A DNA stretch of 64,000 nt from JBGPQJ01 sp963829485 (lineage in GTDB: Bacteria > Chloroflexota > Anaerolineae > Anaerolineales > Villigracilaceae): assembly GCA_963829485.1 (NCBI GenBank), contig CAWHIK010000009.1, positions 1-64,000 on the forward strand, given 5' to 3'. Positions 52,564 to 61,256 of the stretch are shown here, piece by piece; position 1 is the first letter of the stretch, and each line of letters begins with the position of its first letter. The notes below the pieces were generated by a model, which ran no database searches, was not told the DNA's origin, and worked only from the letters and a program-made list of their open reading frames with translations. Position numbers and translations under genes: made by a program.

Positions 52564-53652
52564 ATGGAACACACTTATGCAGTCATCATGGCAGGCGGCG
52601 GAGGGACCCGCCTTTGGCCTATCTCGAGAAGAGGCAAGCCGAAACAGCTGCTTCCCTTGATTGCCGATGAAAGCCTCTTCCAAACGACAGTCAAACGGCT
52701 GGAGGGACTTTTCCCTGCCGACCATATTTTTGTCGTGACCGTGGGCGATCAGGTTAGAGACCTGAAGGATCAGGCTCCTGAGATCCCTTCAACGAATTAC
52801 CTTATCGAACCATCCCCCCGTGGAACTGCTTCCGTGATAGGATTTGCCGCTGCCATTCTTCACCGGCGCGATCCCCAGGCTGTCATGGCGGTATTACCTT
52901 CCGATCATTTCATCCGAAACAAGGACCTGTTCCATTTATTCCTGAGAATTGCTGCTTCAGTTGCCAAAGACGATTATCTGGTGACACTAGGCATCTCGCC
53001 GACCTACCCGGCTACAGGTTATGGCTATATTCAAAGAGGCGATCCTCTCCCGGAAAAATATCCCTACCCGATGTATGCTGTCAAGCGATTCGAGGAGAAG
53101 CCGGACGAAGCAGCAGCGCAGAAGATGATCCGGTCAGGTGACTACTCCTGGAACAGCGGGATGTTCATCTGGAAAACGGAGCGGATTCTCTCTGAGATGG
53201 CGAGGCAGATGCCTGCGCTAAAAGCAGCTGTGGATGAGATCTCCCTCGCTGACGGGACATCACTCTTCGATACGGTGGTCGCCAAGGTCTGGGATGGACT
53301 GCAATCGGAGACGATCGATTATGGAATTATGGAGAATGCCGACCGTGTGGCGGTGCTGCCGGCAGGCGGGCTGGAGTGGAGCGATGTCGGCTCCTGGGAT
53401 TCCCTTTTCGATGTGCTAATCCCGGATGCAGATGGAAATATCGTTTTCAGCGGTCATCTCATGGCGCTGGACACTCACAACTCTTTGGTGTATGGTAATC
53501 GCGACGGACGCCTAGTTGTCACGATCGGAGTGGACGACCTCATCATCGTCGACGGTGGCGATGTGCTGATGGTTTGTCGCAAGGACCAAGCCCAGCGTGT
53601 GAAGCAGATCGTTGCTTCATTGAAAAATTCTGACAGGGAACATTACACTTAA
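52564..53652 (+). CDS. manC: Mannose-1-phosphate guanylyltransferase
   Basis: The 362-aa nucleotidyltransferase makes GDP-mannose from mannose 1-phosphate and GTP. The N-terminal signature MAGGGGTRLWPISRRGKPKQ is complete, with VLPSDHFI near residue 115, FEEKPDEAAA near 176 and EWSDVGSWDSL near 273. The C-terminal isomerase domain of bifunctional ManC/AlgA is absent. GDP-mannose would feed glycan synthesis; the phosphohexomutase at 22654 may provide the substrate. Confidence 0.9.
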   Translation: MEHTYAVIMAGGGGTRLWPISRRGKPKQLLPLIADESLFQTTVKRLEGLFPADHIFVVTVGDQVRDLKDQAPEIPSTNYLIEPSPRGTASVIGFAAAILHRRDPQAVMAVLPSDHFIRNKDLFHLFLRIAASVAKDDYLVTLGISPTYPATGYGYIQRGDPLPEKYPYPMYAVKRFEEKPDEAAAQKMIRSGDYSWNSGMFIWKTERILSEMARQMPALKAAVDEISLADGTSLFDTVVAKVWDGLQSETIDYGIMENADRVAVLPAGGLEWSDVGSWDSLFDVLIPDADGNIVFSGHLMALDTHNSLVYGNRDGRLVVTIGVDDLIIVDGGDVLMVCRKDQAQRVKQIVASLKNSDREHYT

Positions 53653-53703
53653 TCTCTCAATCTAGTACTATTTGAACGAAAGAGTTTATTGCTTGGAGGA
53701 CAC

Positions 53704-56007
53704 ATGGAAGCCTATTGTATGAAGTGCAAGACAAAACGAGAGATGCTGGAGGCAGAGGCTACTTTTAATAAGGCCGGGGCACCGGTTACGAAAGGCAAAT
53801 GCCCGGAATGCGGGACGTCCATGTATCGTACTGGAAAGACCGAAGCGCATGCCGGACTTACTCCGCCCGAGAAAGTGGAGAAGCGGAGCGGAAAACTGGT
53901 CATTGTTGAATCACCTGCCAAAGCCCGAACTGTGGGTCGATTCCTGGGAAAAGGTTACACGGTCAAAGCCTCTGTCGGGCACGTCCGCGACCTGCTTCGT
54001 TCCCAGCTGTCTGTGGATGTGGAGAACGACTTTCTGCCCAAGTACCGTGTTCCCAACGAGAAAAAAGTCGTGGTCAAGGAACTCAAGCAGCTGGCCAAAG
54101 AGCATGAAGAAATTTACCTCGCCACCGATCCCGACCGGGAAGGGGAAGCCATCTCCTGGCATCTTATGGAGGCGGCTGCGATCGAGCCCAAACGGACGAA
54201 GCGCGTCGTTTTCCATGAGATCACCGAACCGGCGGTCAATGAGGCATTCAGCCACCCCCGTCCCATCGACATGGACCTGGTCAATGCTCAGCAGGCACGC
54301 CGCATTCTGGATCGTCTTGTGGGTTACTCCATCAGCCCCATCCTGTGGGAAAAAGTCCGCAGCCGGCTTTCTGCAGGGAGAGTCCAATCGGTGGCGCTGC
54401 GTCTGATCGTCGAACGGGAGCGGGAGATCGAAGCCTTTGTCCCGGTGGAGTATTGGTCCATCGCGGCGGAATTTAAGCCCGAGGGCGGCAAGCAGTCGTT
54501 TATCGCCAAGCTGGCCAAGATCGATGAGAAGGATTTCGAACTGGGTTCAGAGGACGTTGTCAAACCCATTTTGGATGACATCGAAAAGGCAGCCTATTCG
54601 ATCAGCCGCATCAAGCGTGGAGAGAGGAGACGCAAGCCCTCAGCTCCCTTCATAACATCGACCCTCCAGCAGGAGGCATCTCGAAAGCTGGGATTCACCG
54701 CCAAGCGTACGATGGCGATCGCACAGGGGCTTTATGAAGGCATTGATGTGGGTGAAGGCGGCAGCGCCGGTTTGATCACTTACATGCGTACCGACTCGAC
54801 CAACATCTCGGAAATCGCGCGCGCGGAAGTCCGCGAATATATCACCCAGCGGTATGGAAACGATTTCCTGCCGCCCAATCCGCCGGAATACAAGACCAGG
54901 GCTGTCGGCGCACAGGAAGCGCATGAAGCCATCCGCCCCACGTCCGTGCTGCGGGACCCCGATAAAGTGAAACCGTTTCTGGAACCCGCTCAATTTAAAC
55001 TCTACCAGCTGATCTGGAAACGATTTGTCGCGTCTCAAATGGAATCGGCCGTTTACGATACGTTGACGGTCGATGTCACTGGCAAAAGCGACCATGCCTA
55101 CTTATTCCGGGCAGCCGGTTCGGCGGTCAAATTCCCCGGTTTTCTGATCGTGTACGAGGAAGCCAGGGATGAAGACGCAAAACCTGCAGAGGGTGAGGAT
55201 GAAGAACTTGCCGCCCGAATCCCCTCGGATCTGGCTGAAAACCAGAAACAACAACTGATTCGCCTTATCCCCGAACAGCATTTCACGCAGCCCCCGCCGC
55301 GCTATTCGGAAGCGACTCTCGTACAGGCGCTCGAGGCGTACGGTATCGGCCGCCCGTCTACGTATGCACCCATCCTTTCGACGATCCAGGCGCGAGGGTA
55401 TGTTGTCCGAGTGGAAAAACGACTTGAGCCAACTGATACAGGCATCCTGGTCAATGACCTGATGCTGCAATACTTTCCCGAGATCGTGGACCTGAATTTC
55501 ACTGCGGGGATGGAATCCGATCTGGACAAGATCGCCTCCGGCGAAGCGGACTGGGTCAAGGTCATGTCAGCTTTTTATGGTCCTTTCTCCATCAAGGTTC
55601 AAATAGCCCAGGCGGAGATGCCCGTAGCCAAGACAGGTCCGGAACCGATCGGTCGTGCCTGCCCGGACTGCGGAAAGGACCTTGTCATCCGTTACGGCCG
55701 GTATGGAAAATTCATCTCGTGCAGCGGATTCCCCGAATGCCGCTATACCGAACCCTGGCTGGAGAAGATCGGCGTGACCTGCCCGAAGGATGCCGGTGAC
55801 ATTGTGGAGCGGAAGACCCGCAAAGGACGCACGTTCTTTGGCTGCAATCATTACCCCAACTGTGATTTCACATCCTGGAAGCGGCCGCTTGCGAAACCCT
55901 GCCCCAAGTGCAGCGGGATGCTGGTGATCGCCAATAAACGCGAAGCGCAATGTATGAACTGCGAGGAGTCATTCCTTTTGGAAGAAGTAGTGCCGGAAAC
56001 GGTATAA
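53704..56007 (+). CDS. topA: DNA topoisomerase I with extra N-terminal zinc-binding domain
   Basis: The 767-aa type IA enzyme relaxes negative supercoils. Residues 1-45 are a separate cysteine-rich domain (YCMKCKTKREM and CPECGTSMYRT) of the DUF5679 type, which is usually a stand-alone protein. The TOPRIM domain begins KLVIVESPAKARTVGRFLG near 65 with DPDREGEAISW near 140. The active-site tyrosine is in LITYMRTDSTNIS near 360. Three C-terminal zinc modules (CPDCG, CPKD/CNHYPNC, CPKCSG) follow. GGAGGACAC precedes the ATG. The N-terminal fusion is unusual. Confidence 0.92.
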   Translation: MEAYCMKCKTKREMLEAEATFNKAGAPVTKGKCPECGTSMYRTGKTEAHAGLTPPEKVEKRSGKLVIVESPAKARTVGRFLGKGYTVKASVGHVRDLLRSQLSVDVENDFLPKYRVPNEKKVVVKELKQLAKEHEEIYLATDPDREGEAISWHLMEAAAIEPKRTKRVVFHEITEPAVNEAFSHPRPIDMDLVNAQQARRILDRLVGYSISPILWEKVRSRLSAGRVQSVALRLIVEREREIEAFVPVEYWSIAAEFKPEGGKQSFIAKLAKIDEKDFELGSEDVVKPILDDIEKAAYSISRIKRGERRRKPSAPFITSTLQQEASRKLGFTAKRTMAIAQGLYEGIDVGEGGSAGLITYMRTDSTNISEIARAEVREYITQRYGNDFLPPNPPEYKTRAVGAQEAHEAIRPTSVLRDPDKVKPFLEPAQFKLYQLIWKRFVASQMESAVYDTLTVDVTGKSDHAYLFRAAGSAVKFPGFLIVYEEARDEDAKPAEGEDEELAARIPSDLAENQKQQLIRLIPEQHFTQPPPRYSEATLVQALEAYGIGRPSTYAPILSTIQARGYVVRVEKRLEPTDTGILVNDLMLQYFPEIVDLNFTAGMESDLDKIASGEADWVKVMSAFYGPFSIKVQIAQAEMPVAKTGPEPIGRACPDCGKDLVIRYGRYGKFISCSGFPECRYTEPWLEKIGVTCPKDAGDIVERKTRKGRTFFGCNHYPNCDFTSWKRPLAKPCPKCSGMLVIANKREAQCMNCEESFLLEEVVPETV

Positions 56008-56027
56008 AATTGTTATGAGGTGACACC

Positions 56028-56243
56028 ATGTTATTCATATTTCCCTGGATTTCCATACTAACTGACAAAACTGCATATCTGGACCCTGGATCAGGCAGCT
56101 TCCTGATTCAACTGGCCATTGCAGCTTTGGTGGGAATGGCTGTTGTGTTCCGTTCTCAGTGGTCGAAGATCAAGAAGAAATTTGGCGGAAAGCCTTCCAA
56201 ACCGGAAGAGGACGAAGAAAACGAAGATGATGAACAGCAATAA
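56028..56243 (+). CDS. Small membrane protein with AYLDPGSGSFLIQ motif, 71 aa
   Basis: The protein has a short hydrophobic start, the motif TAYLDPGSGSFLIQ, one membrane helix and a strongly acidic tail (EEDEENEDDEQQ). I have seen proteins with this motif next to polysaccharide or methyltransferase genes, but no function is known to me. AGGTGACACC precedes the ATG. Its end overlaps the start of the next gene, so the two are translationally coupled and probably work together. Confidence 0.7.
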   Translation: MLFIFPWISILTDKTAYLDPGSGSFLIQLAIAALVGMAVVFRSQWSKIKKKFGGKPSKPEEDEENEDDEQQ

Positions 56244-57612
56244 CCAGCTAGGGTCATCTTTTCGTGACCCGAGCGGATTCCTTTTCACCCGGGATGGAGT
56301 TTTATTCCGTCAGGTCAATCGATCCTACTCATCGGAATATTCCACATTGATGGAATCGGGTTTGTATGAAAAGCTTGTGAAAGCGCGAATCCTGATTCCG
56401 CATGTGGAAGTCGAAGTACCTGCCGCGGATAAATCGGTCGCCTTCAAAATCCTACAGCCGGAACGCATCCCTTTTATCTCTTATCCATACGAATGGGCTT
56501 TTTCGCAACTTAAGGATGCGGCGCTTGCCACACTGTCCCTGCAAAAACGCGCACTCAAGGCGGGGATGTCGCTCAAGGATGCCAGCGCATACAACATTCA
56601 GTTTCACAATGGCAAGGCGCTTCTGATCGATACTCTGTCGTTCGAGAATTACCAGGAAGGCAATCCCTGGGTAGCTTACCGCCAGTTTTGCCAGCACTTC
56701 CTGGCGCCGCTGGCGTTGATGGCTTATGTGGATATTCGGCTTGGGCAACTCCTTCGTGTATACATTGACGGTGTCCCATTGGACCTTGCGTCCAGGTTGC
56801 TGCCCACACGCACAAGGTTCAATTTTGGATTGTTAACTCACATCCACCTTCACGCCAGCGCGCAGCGGCGATATGCTGGCAAAGCAGTCCAGAAGCCTGG
56901 CGCATCAAAAGGGATGAGCAAGCAATCGATGATCGGGTTGATCGAAAGTCTTGAAAACACGGTCAAGAAATTGAAATGGAATCCGGCTGGGACTGAATGG
57001 GGTGACTACTACGAAATCACCAATTATTCGGACACTGCCTTCGACCATAAAAAGGATTTGGTTTCCAAGTGGCTGGATCAGGTAAATCCCGGCAGTGTTT
57101 GGGATCTGGGTGCCAATACGGGGGTGTTCAGCCGGCTTGCGTCCGGCCGCGGAGTTACTACCCTCTCATTTGACATCGATCCTGCAGCCGTCGAGCAGAA
57201 TTATTGTCAGGTAAAATCCGCCAAGGAGCGGAATATTCTTCCGCTCGTGCTCGACCTGACCAATCCCAGTCCGGCGTTGGGCTGGCACAACCGGGAACGT
57301 AAATCGTTCACCGGGAGAGCTCCAGCGGACATGGTCATGGCTTTGGCGCTCATTCACCACCTGGCCATTTCGAACAACGTGCCTCTGCCTCAGCTGGCTG
57401 AATTCTTCTCTGATATGGGGGAGTGGTTAATCCTCGAATTTGTCCCCAAAGCGGATTCACAGGTGCAAAAGCTGCTTGCCAGCCGGCTTGATATTTTTAA
57501 TCACTACAATCGTCAGGAGTTCGAATCAATATTCTCGGTGAGATTTGACTTGATCGAGTCGTTTCAGGTGCGCGAATCGGAGCGTTTTATCTACTTAATG
57601 AGGCGAAAATAG
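56230..57612 (+). CDS. Two-domain class I methyltransferase with kinase-like N-terminus
   Basis: The 460-aa protein joins an N-terminal region (about 1-215) that resembles a degenerate kinase fold, with DASAYNIQFHNGKALLIDTLSF where a phosphotransferase catalytic loop would lie, to a Rossmann methyltransferase domain. The latter shows SVWDLGANTGVFSRLA near 290, LSFDIDPAAVEQN near 315 and ADMVMALALIHHLA near 370. Adjacent ATG codons lie at 56227 and 56230; both overlap the upstream gene. Substrate unknown; a cell-envelope glycan or lipid is possible, given the membrane partner. Confidence 0.75.
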   Translation: MNSNNQLGSSFRDPSGFLFTRDGVLFRQVNRSYSSEYSTLMESGLYEKLVKARILIPHVEVEVPAADKSVAFKILQPERIPFISYPYEWAFSQLKDAALATLSLQKRALKAGMSLKDASAYNIQFHNGKALLIDTLSFENYQEGNPWVAYRQFCQHFLAPLALMAYVDIRLGQLLRVYIDGVPLDLASRLLPTRTRFNFGLLTHIHLHASAQRRYAGKAVQKPGASKGMSKQSMIGLIESLENTVKKLKWNPAGTEWGDYYEITNYSDTAFDHKKDLVSKWLDQVNPGSVWDLGANTGVFSRLASGRGVTTLSFDIDPAAVEQNYCQVKSAKERNILPLVLDLTNPSPALGWHNRERKSFTGRAPADMVMALALIHHLAISNNVPLPQLAEFFSDMGEWLILEFVPKADSQVQKLLASRLDIFNHYNRQEFESIFSVRFDLIESFQVRESERFIYLMRRK

Positions 57613-57636
57613 GGAATTTTCTTCTACAGTATTCGT

Positions 57637-57665
57637 TTGGCACAAATCGCAGGTTTTTGTATAAT
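57637..57665 (+). promoter_or_regulatory. Consensus promoter upstream of PVEY-motif copy 3
   Basis: TTGGCA (57637-57642), a 17-base spacer and TATAAT (57660-57665). The leader to the ATG at 57747 is about 75 bases and ends in a GGAG ribosome site. Confidence 0.8.
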
Positions 57666-57746
57666 AGTAATTAATCGCTCACTTGTTCGCCATTCCGCTT
57701 GAGTGGGTGACCATCGCGGCCGTGCGTGAAAGGAGCGCAGGTTATT

Positions 57747-58721
57747 ATGACTGAAGATAAAAGAAAATGGATGCTCACCGGGTTGGTCGGAATCCTGATC
57801 GGAGCAGCGATCGGGTTGTTCATCGGCTGGTACCTCTGGCCTGTGGAATGGATCAACGCAACCCCCGAGGATTTGCGCACCGATCTGCAGAACGATTACA
57901 TGATGATGACCATTGACTCCTTCCGCGTCAACGGCGATGAGGAGCTGGCCGCCTACCGGTATGGCTTGCTCGGCGAGGATGCTGCTGCTGCGCTGGACGC
58001 TGTCGCTCCCTACCAGGACCCTAATGTCCTGGCAGCCTTCGAGCAGGCGGTCGCCGCTGTCCCTGAAGTGTCACCCGAACCGACTCCGTTACCGGGTCCG
58101 ACAGAAAACCGCTCACTCCTTGGGTCAATTCTGATTGCCCTGGGTGTGCTGGCAATTTTGCTCGTGATAGGGGGATTGGTCTATTATCTCTTCCGTTCTG
58201 GACGCGGCTCGGGTGAACGATCCGTGGCGTCCAAGGCCAATGAATACAGCAAGTCAGTCCAGAAGACGGACTACCAGGCGATGGGCGCGGAACCTCCGAT
58301 CGCTCAATTTGTCACCACTTACATGATGGGCGATGATCTGTTCGATGACTCCTTCAGCATCGATTCGCCGGCGGGTGAATTCCTGGGCGAGTGCGGGGTT
58401 GGGATCTCAGAGACGATCGGCGTAGGCGACCCGAAACGGGTGACGGCCTTCGAAGTCTGGATCTTCGACAAGAACGACATCCAGACCGTGACCAAGGTCC
58501 TGATGAGCCCTCACGCTTTCAACGACCCTGCTCTCCGCGCCAAGCTGGAATCCAAGGGTGAGTTGATCGAACTCGTCCCGGGCAAGGAAGTGGTCCTCGA
58601 GACAGCCACCCTGCAGCTCTCGGCCACTGTCGCGGATTCACAATTCGGCGAAGGTCCGCTGCCGCCGCAAAGCTTCTTTGACCGGATGACCCTCGAGCTG
58701 GCCATCTGGACCAAAGCCTAA
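57747..58721 (+). CDS. Membrane-anchored PVEY/W-motif protein with two TM segments (family copy 3)
   Basis: The 324-aa protein begins with the same module as the genes at 41723 and 42583: a membrane helix (LVGILIGAAIGLFIGWYL), then WPVEWINATPEDLRTDLQNDY and AAYRYGLLGEDA. A Pro-rich linker (about 112-125) and a second membrane helix (about 130-152) follow. A cytoplasmic beta-rich domain of 150 residues ends the protein, with FDDSFSIDSPAGEFLGECGVGISETIG. That domain is not recognised. GAAAGGAGCGCAGG precedes the ATG. The end is marked by the hairpin element at 58774. Confidence 0.7.
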   Translation: MTEDKRKWMLTGLVGILIGAAIGLFIGWYLWPVEWINATPEDLRTDLQNDYMMMTIDSFRVNGDEELAAYRYGLLGEDAAAALDAVAPYQDPNVLAAFEQAVAAVPEVSPEPTPLPGPTENRSLLGSILIALGVLAILLVIGGLVYYLFRSGRGSGERSVASKANEYSKSVQKTDYQAMGAEPPIAQFVTTYMMGDDLFDDSFSIDSPAGEFLGECGVGISETIGVGDPKRVTAFEVWIFDKNDIQTVTKVLMSPHAFNDPALRAKLESKGELIELVPGKEVVLETATLQLSATVADSQFGEGPLPPQSFFDRMTLELAIWTKA

Positions 58722-58773
58722 TAAACGAAACCAGGTGGATGCAACATCGTCCGCCTGGTTCTTTATTTAAAAC

Positions 58774-58846
58774 AAAACCGCGCCGTGGATTGCCCAGATC
58801 CGTGCGCGGTTTTTGTTTAAGGAGAATGTAATTCTTATTATATGGA
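58774..58846. repeat. Conserved intergenic hairpin element, copy B (terminator-like)
   Basis: Arms AAAACCGCGC and GCGCGGTTTTT surround a TTGCCCAGA loop, followed by AGGAGAATGT, AAT and TTATTATA. It matches copy A at 10206-10274 in arm ends, loop and the stretch beyond the T run. Like copy A it lies between convergent genes (here the PVEY copy 3 and greA genes). Confidence 0.65.
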
Positions 58847-58915
58847 TCGAGGTTAGAGACGCCTGAGCAGATAATAAGAAGCAGATTAGAGAACGGGGTG
58901 ATGCCTTCCTGAAAA

Positions 58916-59383
58916 TTACTCGATCTTGAGTATCTTTAAAGTAATTTTCCCGCCTGGTGTTTCAGCGACGACCGTATCGCCTTTTTTATGTCCCATTAAA
59001 GCCTTGCCGAAGGGAGATTCGTTCGAAATCTTGTTGTTTCGGGAATCGGCCTCCTTGGCGCCAACCATGTAATATACTTCGGGATCGAACCCCTCCTCCT
59101 GGATGGTCACCTTCAGGCCGACCCTGATCTCGTCACGAGAGGCGCTGTCCTCGACGATTTCCGCCTTGGAAAGGACATATTCCAGCTCCTGGATGCGCCC
59201 TTCCAGAAAGGCCTGGTCCTCCTTGGCCTTGTGATAATCCGCGTTTTCAGAAAGATCGCCCATCTGGATGGCGTCACGCAGCCGTTTGGCCAATTCCTTG
59301 CGCTTGGGACCTTTCAGGTCTTCAAGTTCAACTTTTAGTTTCGCGGCACCGTCTGCGGTCAAATACACACGTTTTTCAGGCAT
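58916..59383 (-). CDS. greA: Transcription elongation factor GreA
   Basis: The 155-aa protein (from MPEKRVYLT) rescues backtracked RNA polymerase by stimulating transcript cleavage. The N-terminal coiled coil has KRLRDAIQMGDLSENADYHKAKEDQAFLEGRI with the catalytic acidic tip (GDLSENADY). The C-terminal FKBP-like domain has SPFGKALMGHKKGD. A start four codons upstream (59395) is also possible; the chosen start fits the family N-terminus. Confidence 0.92.
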   Translation of the reverse strand: MPEKRVYLTADGAAKLKVELEDLKGPKRKELAKRLRDAIQMGDLSENADYHKAKEDQAFLEGRIQELEYVLSKAEIVEDSASRDEIRVGLKVTIQEEGFDPEVYYMVGAKEADSRNNKISNESPFGKALMGHKKGDTVVAETPGGKITLKILKIE

Positions 59384-59455
59384 GAATTTCTCCAATATGA
59401 ATCCGGATCGGGCTTTTCTTCAGCCCGGTTGAGTAGGGTCGCATGAAATTACAGG

Positions 59456-60607
59456 CTATGGTTTCAGGTTTGGATCGAAAAGGCGGGAATGTTCTTCGAC
59501 AGCAAACCGGTCGGTCATCCCGGCAATATAATCGCAAATGGTCCGTTCCAGCCCACGGACGGCGGCCAGCTTTTGGAACGACGAGGGCAGGATGGCAGCC
59601 TCATCGCGGTAGGCGTTAAACAAATTGGTAATGATGCGCTCGGCCTTGACCTGCATGCGTACAACCCGAAAATGCCGGTAGAGGTTGCTGTAAAGAAAAT
59701 CCTTCAATTCCCGGTTGCGGCGCTGCATGTCCTCGCTGTAGCCGATGACGTTGTGCTTCAGCTTCTGGATATCCTGCGGCGACTTCGCCTTGCTGTCCTT
59801 CAAGCGTCCATCGGTGGCATGGATGATGTCGGTAACGAGCAAACCCACCAGGTGACGGATCATGCGGTGGCGTTCCATGTCGTCGAGGGTGGGACCGCGC
59901 CAGTTGAACGTCTCCTTGAGGATCTCCCACAAGGCGATTCCATCCAGCATGTGGGGGGAGATCATGCCCGAGCGTAATCCATCGTCGAGGTCGTGTGTGG
60001 TGTAGGCCAGTTCGTCGGCGACGTTGGCGATTTGCGTTTCGAGGTTTCCGCGCAGGGAGGGGTCGTAGTCACGCGCGTCCGAAATATCGTACTCCGACTC
60101 GTGCTTGACGATGCCCTCGCGCGCCTCCCAGGTCAGGTTGAGGCCGGGGAATTCCGGGTAACGCTGCTCCAGCTCCGTGACGATGCGCAGCGACTGTTTG
60201 TTGTGGTCGAAACCGCCGGCATCCTTCATCAGCCGGTTGAGCGCGACCTCGCCGGAGTGCCCGAAGGGGGAGTGTCCGAGGTCGTGCGCCAGGCAGATGG
60301 TCTCGATCAGGTCCTCGTTGGCGCCCAACGCCCGGGCGATGGTGCGGCCGATCTGTGCCACCTCCAGCGTGTGGGTGAGACGGGTGCGGAAGTAGTCGCC
60401 TTCGTAGTTGATGAACACCTGCGTCTTGTATTCCAGGCGGCGGAAGGCGGTCGTGTGCAGGATCCGGTCGCGGTCGCGCTGGAAGGCGGTGCGGTATTCG
60501 GGCTCGTTATCGAGGTAGGCGCGCCCCTTGGTATTTTTGCTGCGCATGCCGTAGGGAGCGAGCGCTTTGTCCTCAAGTTCTTCGAGCATGGAACGGTCGA
60601 AATACAT
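59456..60607 (-). CDS. dgt: dGTPase-like HD-domain triphosphohydrolase
   Basis: The 383-aa protein is of the deoxyguanosinetriphosphate triphosphohydrolase-like family, which splits dNTPs to nucleoside and triphosphate. The HD motif residues are in RLTHTLEVAQIGRTIAR near residue 75 and CLAHDLGHSPFGHSGE near 103, with YTTHDLDDGL near 200 as the later metal ligand. The start at MYFDRSMLEE was chosen because a longer frame runs over the tRNA-Leu gene. It lies 63 bases downstream of that tRNA on the same strand. Confidence 0.88.
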   Translation of the reverse strand: MYFDRSMLEELEDKALAPYGMRSKNTKGRAYLDNEPEYRTAFQRDRDRILHTTAFRRLEYKTQVFINYEGDYFRTRLTHTLEVAQIGRTIARALGANEDLIETICLAHDLGHSPFGHSGEVALNRLMKDAGGFDHNKQSLRIVTELEQRYPEFPGLNLTWEAREGIVKHESEYDISDARDYDPSLRGNLETQIANVADELAYTTHDLDDGLRSGMISPHMLDGIALWEILKETFNWRGPTLDDMERHRMIRHLVGLLVTDIIHATDGRLKDSKAKSPQDIQKLKHNVIGYSEDMQRRNRELKDFLYSNLYRHFRVVRMQVKAERIITNLFNAYRDEAAILPSSFQKLAAVRGLERTICDYIAGMTDRFAVEEHSRLFDPNLKP

Positions 60608-60669
60608 GGTCAACCTTTCAGAACAATACGTCATTGCCGTCGCGTGCTGCGAACTGCAATGACAGGGAG

Positions 60670-60754
60670 TGGGGCGAGTGGGGGTCGAACCCACACAGTG
60701 TCTCCACCGGAGTGACTTTAAGTCCTCTGCGTCTGCCTATTCCGCCATCGCCCC
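60670..60754 (-). tRNA. tRNA-Leu (anticodon TAA) with an irregular anticodon stem
   Basis: On the minus strand the acceptor arms GGGGCGA and TCGCCCC pair perfectly, the T arm is GTGGG-TTCGACC-CCCAC, and a class II variable arm GGTG-GAGA-CACT fits leucine. The anticodon loop is CTTAAAG (anticodon at 60720-60718). The anticodon stem reads GAGGA on one side and TCACTC on the other; removing one A gives TCCTC and a perfect stem. So the gene has a bulged base or an insertion error. CCA is not encoded. Confidence 0.85.
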
Positions 60755-60783
60755 GGATTTCGGATACTTTCAGTGGCAGGAGA

Positions 60784-60811
60784 ATTTTATCAGAAGAGAT
60801 TATACCGTCAA
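60784..60811 (-). promoter_or_regulatory. Promoter of tRNA-Leu
   Basis: On the minus strand TTGACG (60811-60806), a 16-base spacer and TAAAAT (60789-60784) lie about 30 bases before the mature tRNA 5' end. Confidence 0.7.
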
Positions 60812-60886
60812 GGCGGGTATTCTGATATTTGGGATTTTAGGATAGGTGCTTTCAAAAAAGCAGAATATATCATGTAGGGTGAATCA

Positions 60887-60914
60887 AGAACGGGTGGCAA
60901 TTGCCGCCCGTTCT
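60887..60914. terminator. Strong hairpin after the 58-aa gene
   Basis: AGAACGGG pairs with CCCGTTCT, with GGCAA/TTGCC continuing the stem inside. It starts nine bases past the stop of the small minus-strand gene. No long T run follows, so it is a putative terminator. Confidence 0.5.
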
Positions 60915-60922
60915 ATTCATTT

Positions 60923-61099
60923 TTATGGACGACGGTAAATTGCCGCCGTCCGTCTTAGCTTCCGTCTTCTTGCCAGGTTAACCCGCTCTCGCTCATGTAT
61001 CCTGTTTGTGTAGAAAATAAAAAGCATCCGATCATAGGGTGACAATTCCTCAAGCTTTTTCTTGATCCATTCGCGTTCCGCTTCCGTCTTGGTATGCAT
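60923..61099 (-). CDS. Small basic protein, 58 aa, with a perfect Shine-Dalgarno
   Basis: A 58-codon frame starts at an ATG preceded by AGGAGGCCAC, the best ribosome site in this part of the window. The product (MHTKTEAEREWIKKKLEELS at its start) looks like an amphipathic helix followed by an Arg-rich C-terminus with LARRRKLRRTAA. No family is recognised. The charge suggests an RNA- or DNA-binding microprotein. The stop lies nine bases before a strong hairpin. Confidence 0.55.
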   Translation of the reverse strand: MHTKTEAEREWIKKKLEELSPYDRMLFIFYTNRIHERERVNLARRRKLRRTAAIYRRP

Positions 61100-61256
61100 G
61101 TGGCCTCCTAGTCACGGCATTTTTGAAACGGATATTGGTTCACGATTTCATTTTCATCTTATCACTAATCTAGTTGCCTTTGGTTAAAAATCACCTGTCA
61201 CTTTGGTTATGCTTTTAAAGGTTGGCAATACTGTCAAACCATGAATTTCAGCATCG

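Noticed and set aside
60608..60694. Longer start for the dNTPase gene
   Set aside because: The extra codons overlap the tRNA-Leu gene and do not resemble the family N-terminus.
59993..60715. Long plus-strand frame opposite the dNTPase gene
   Set aside because: Shadow of a GC-rich conserved gene, and it ends over the tRNA.
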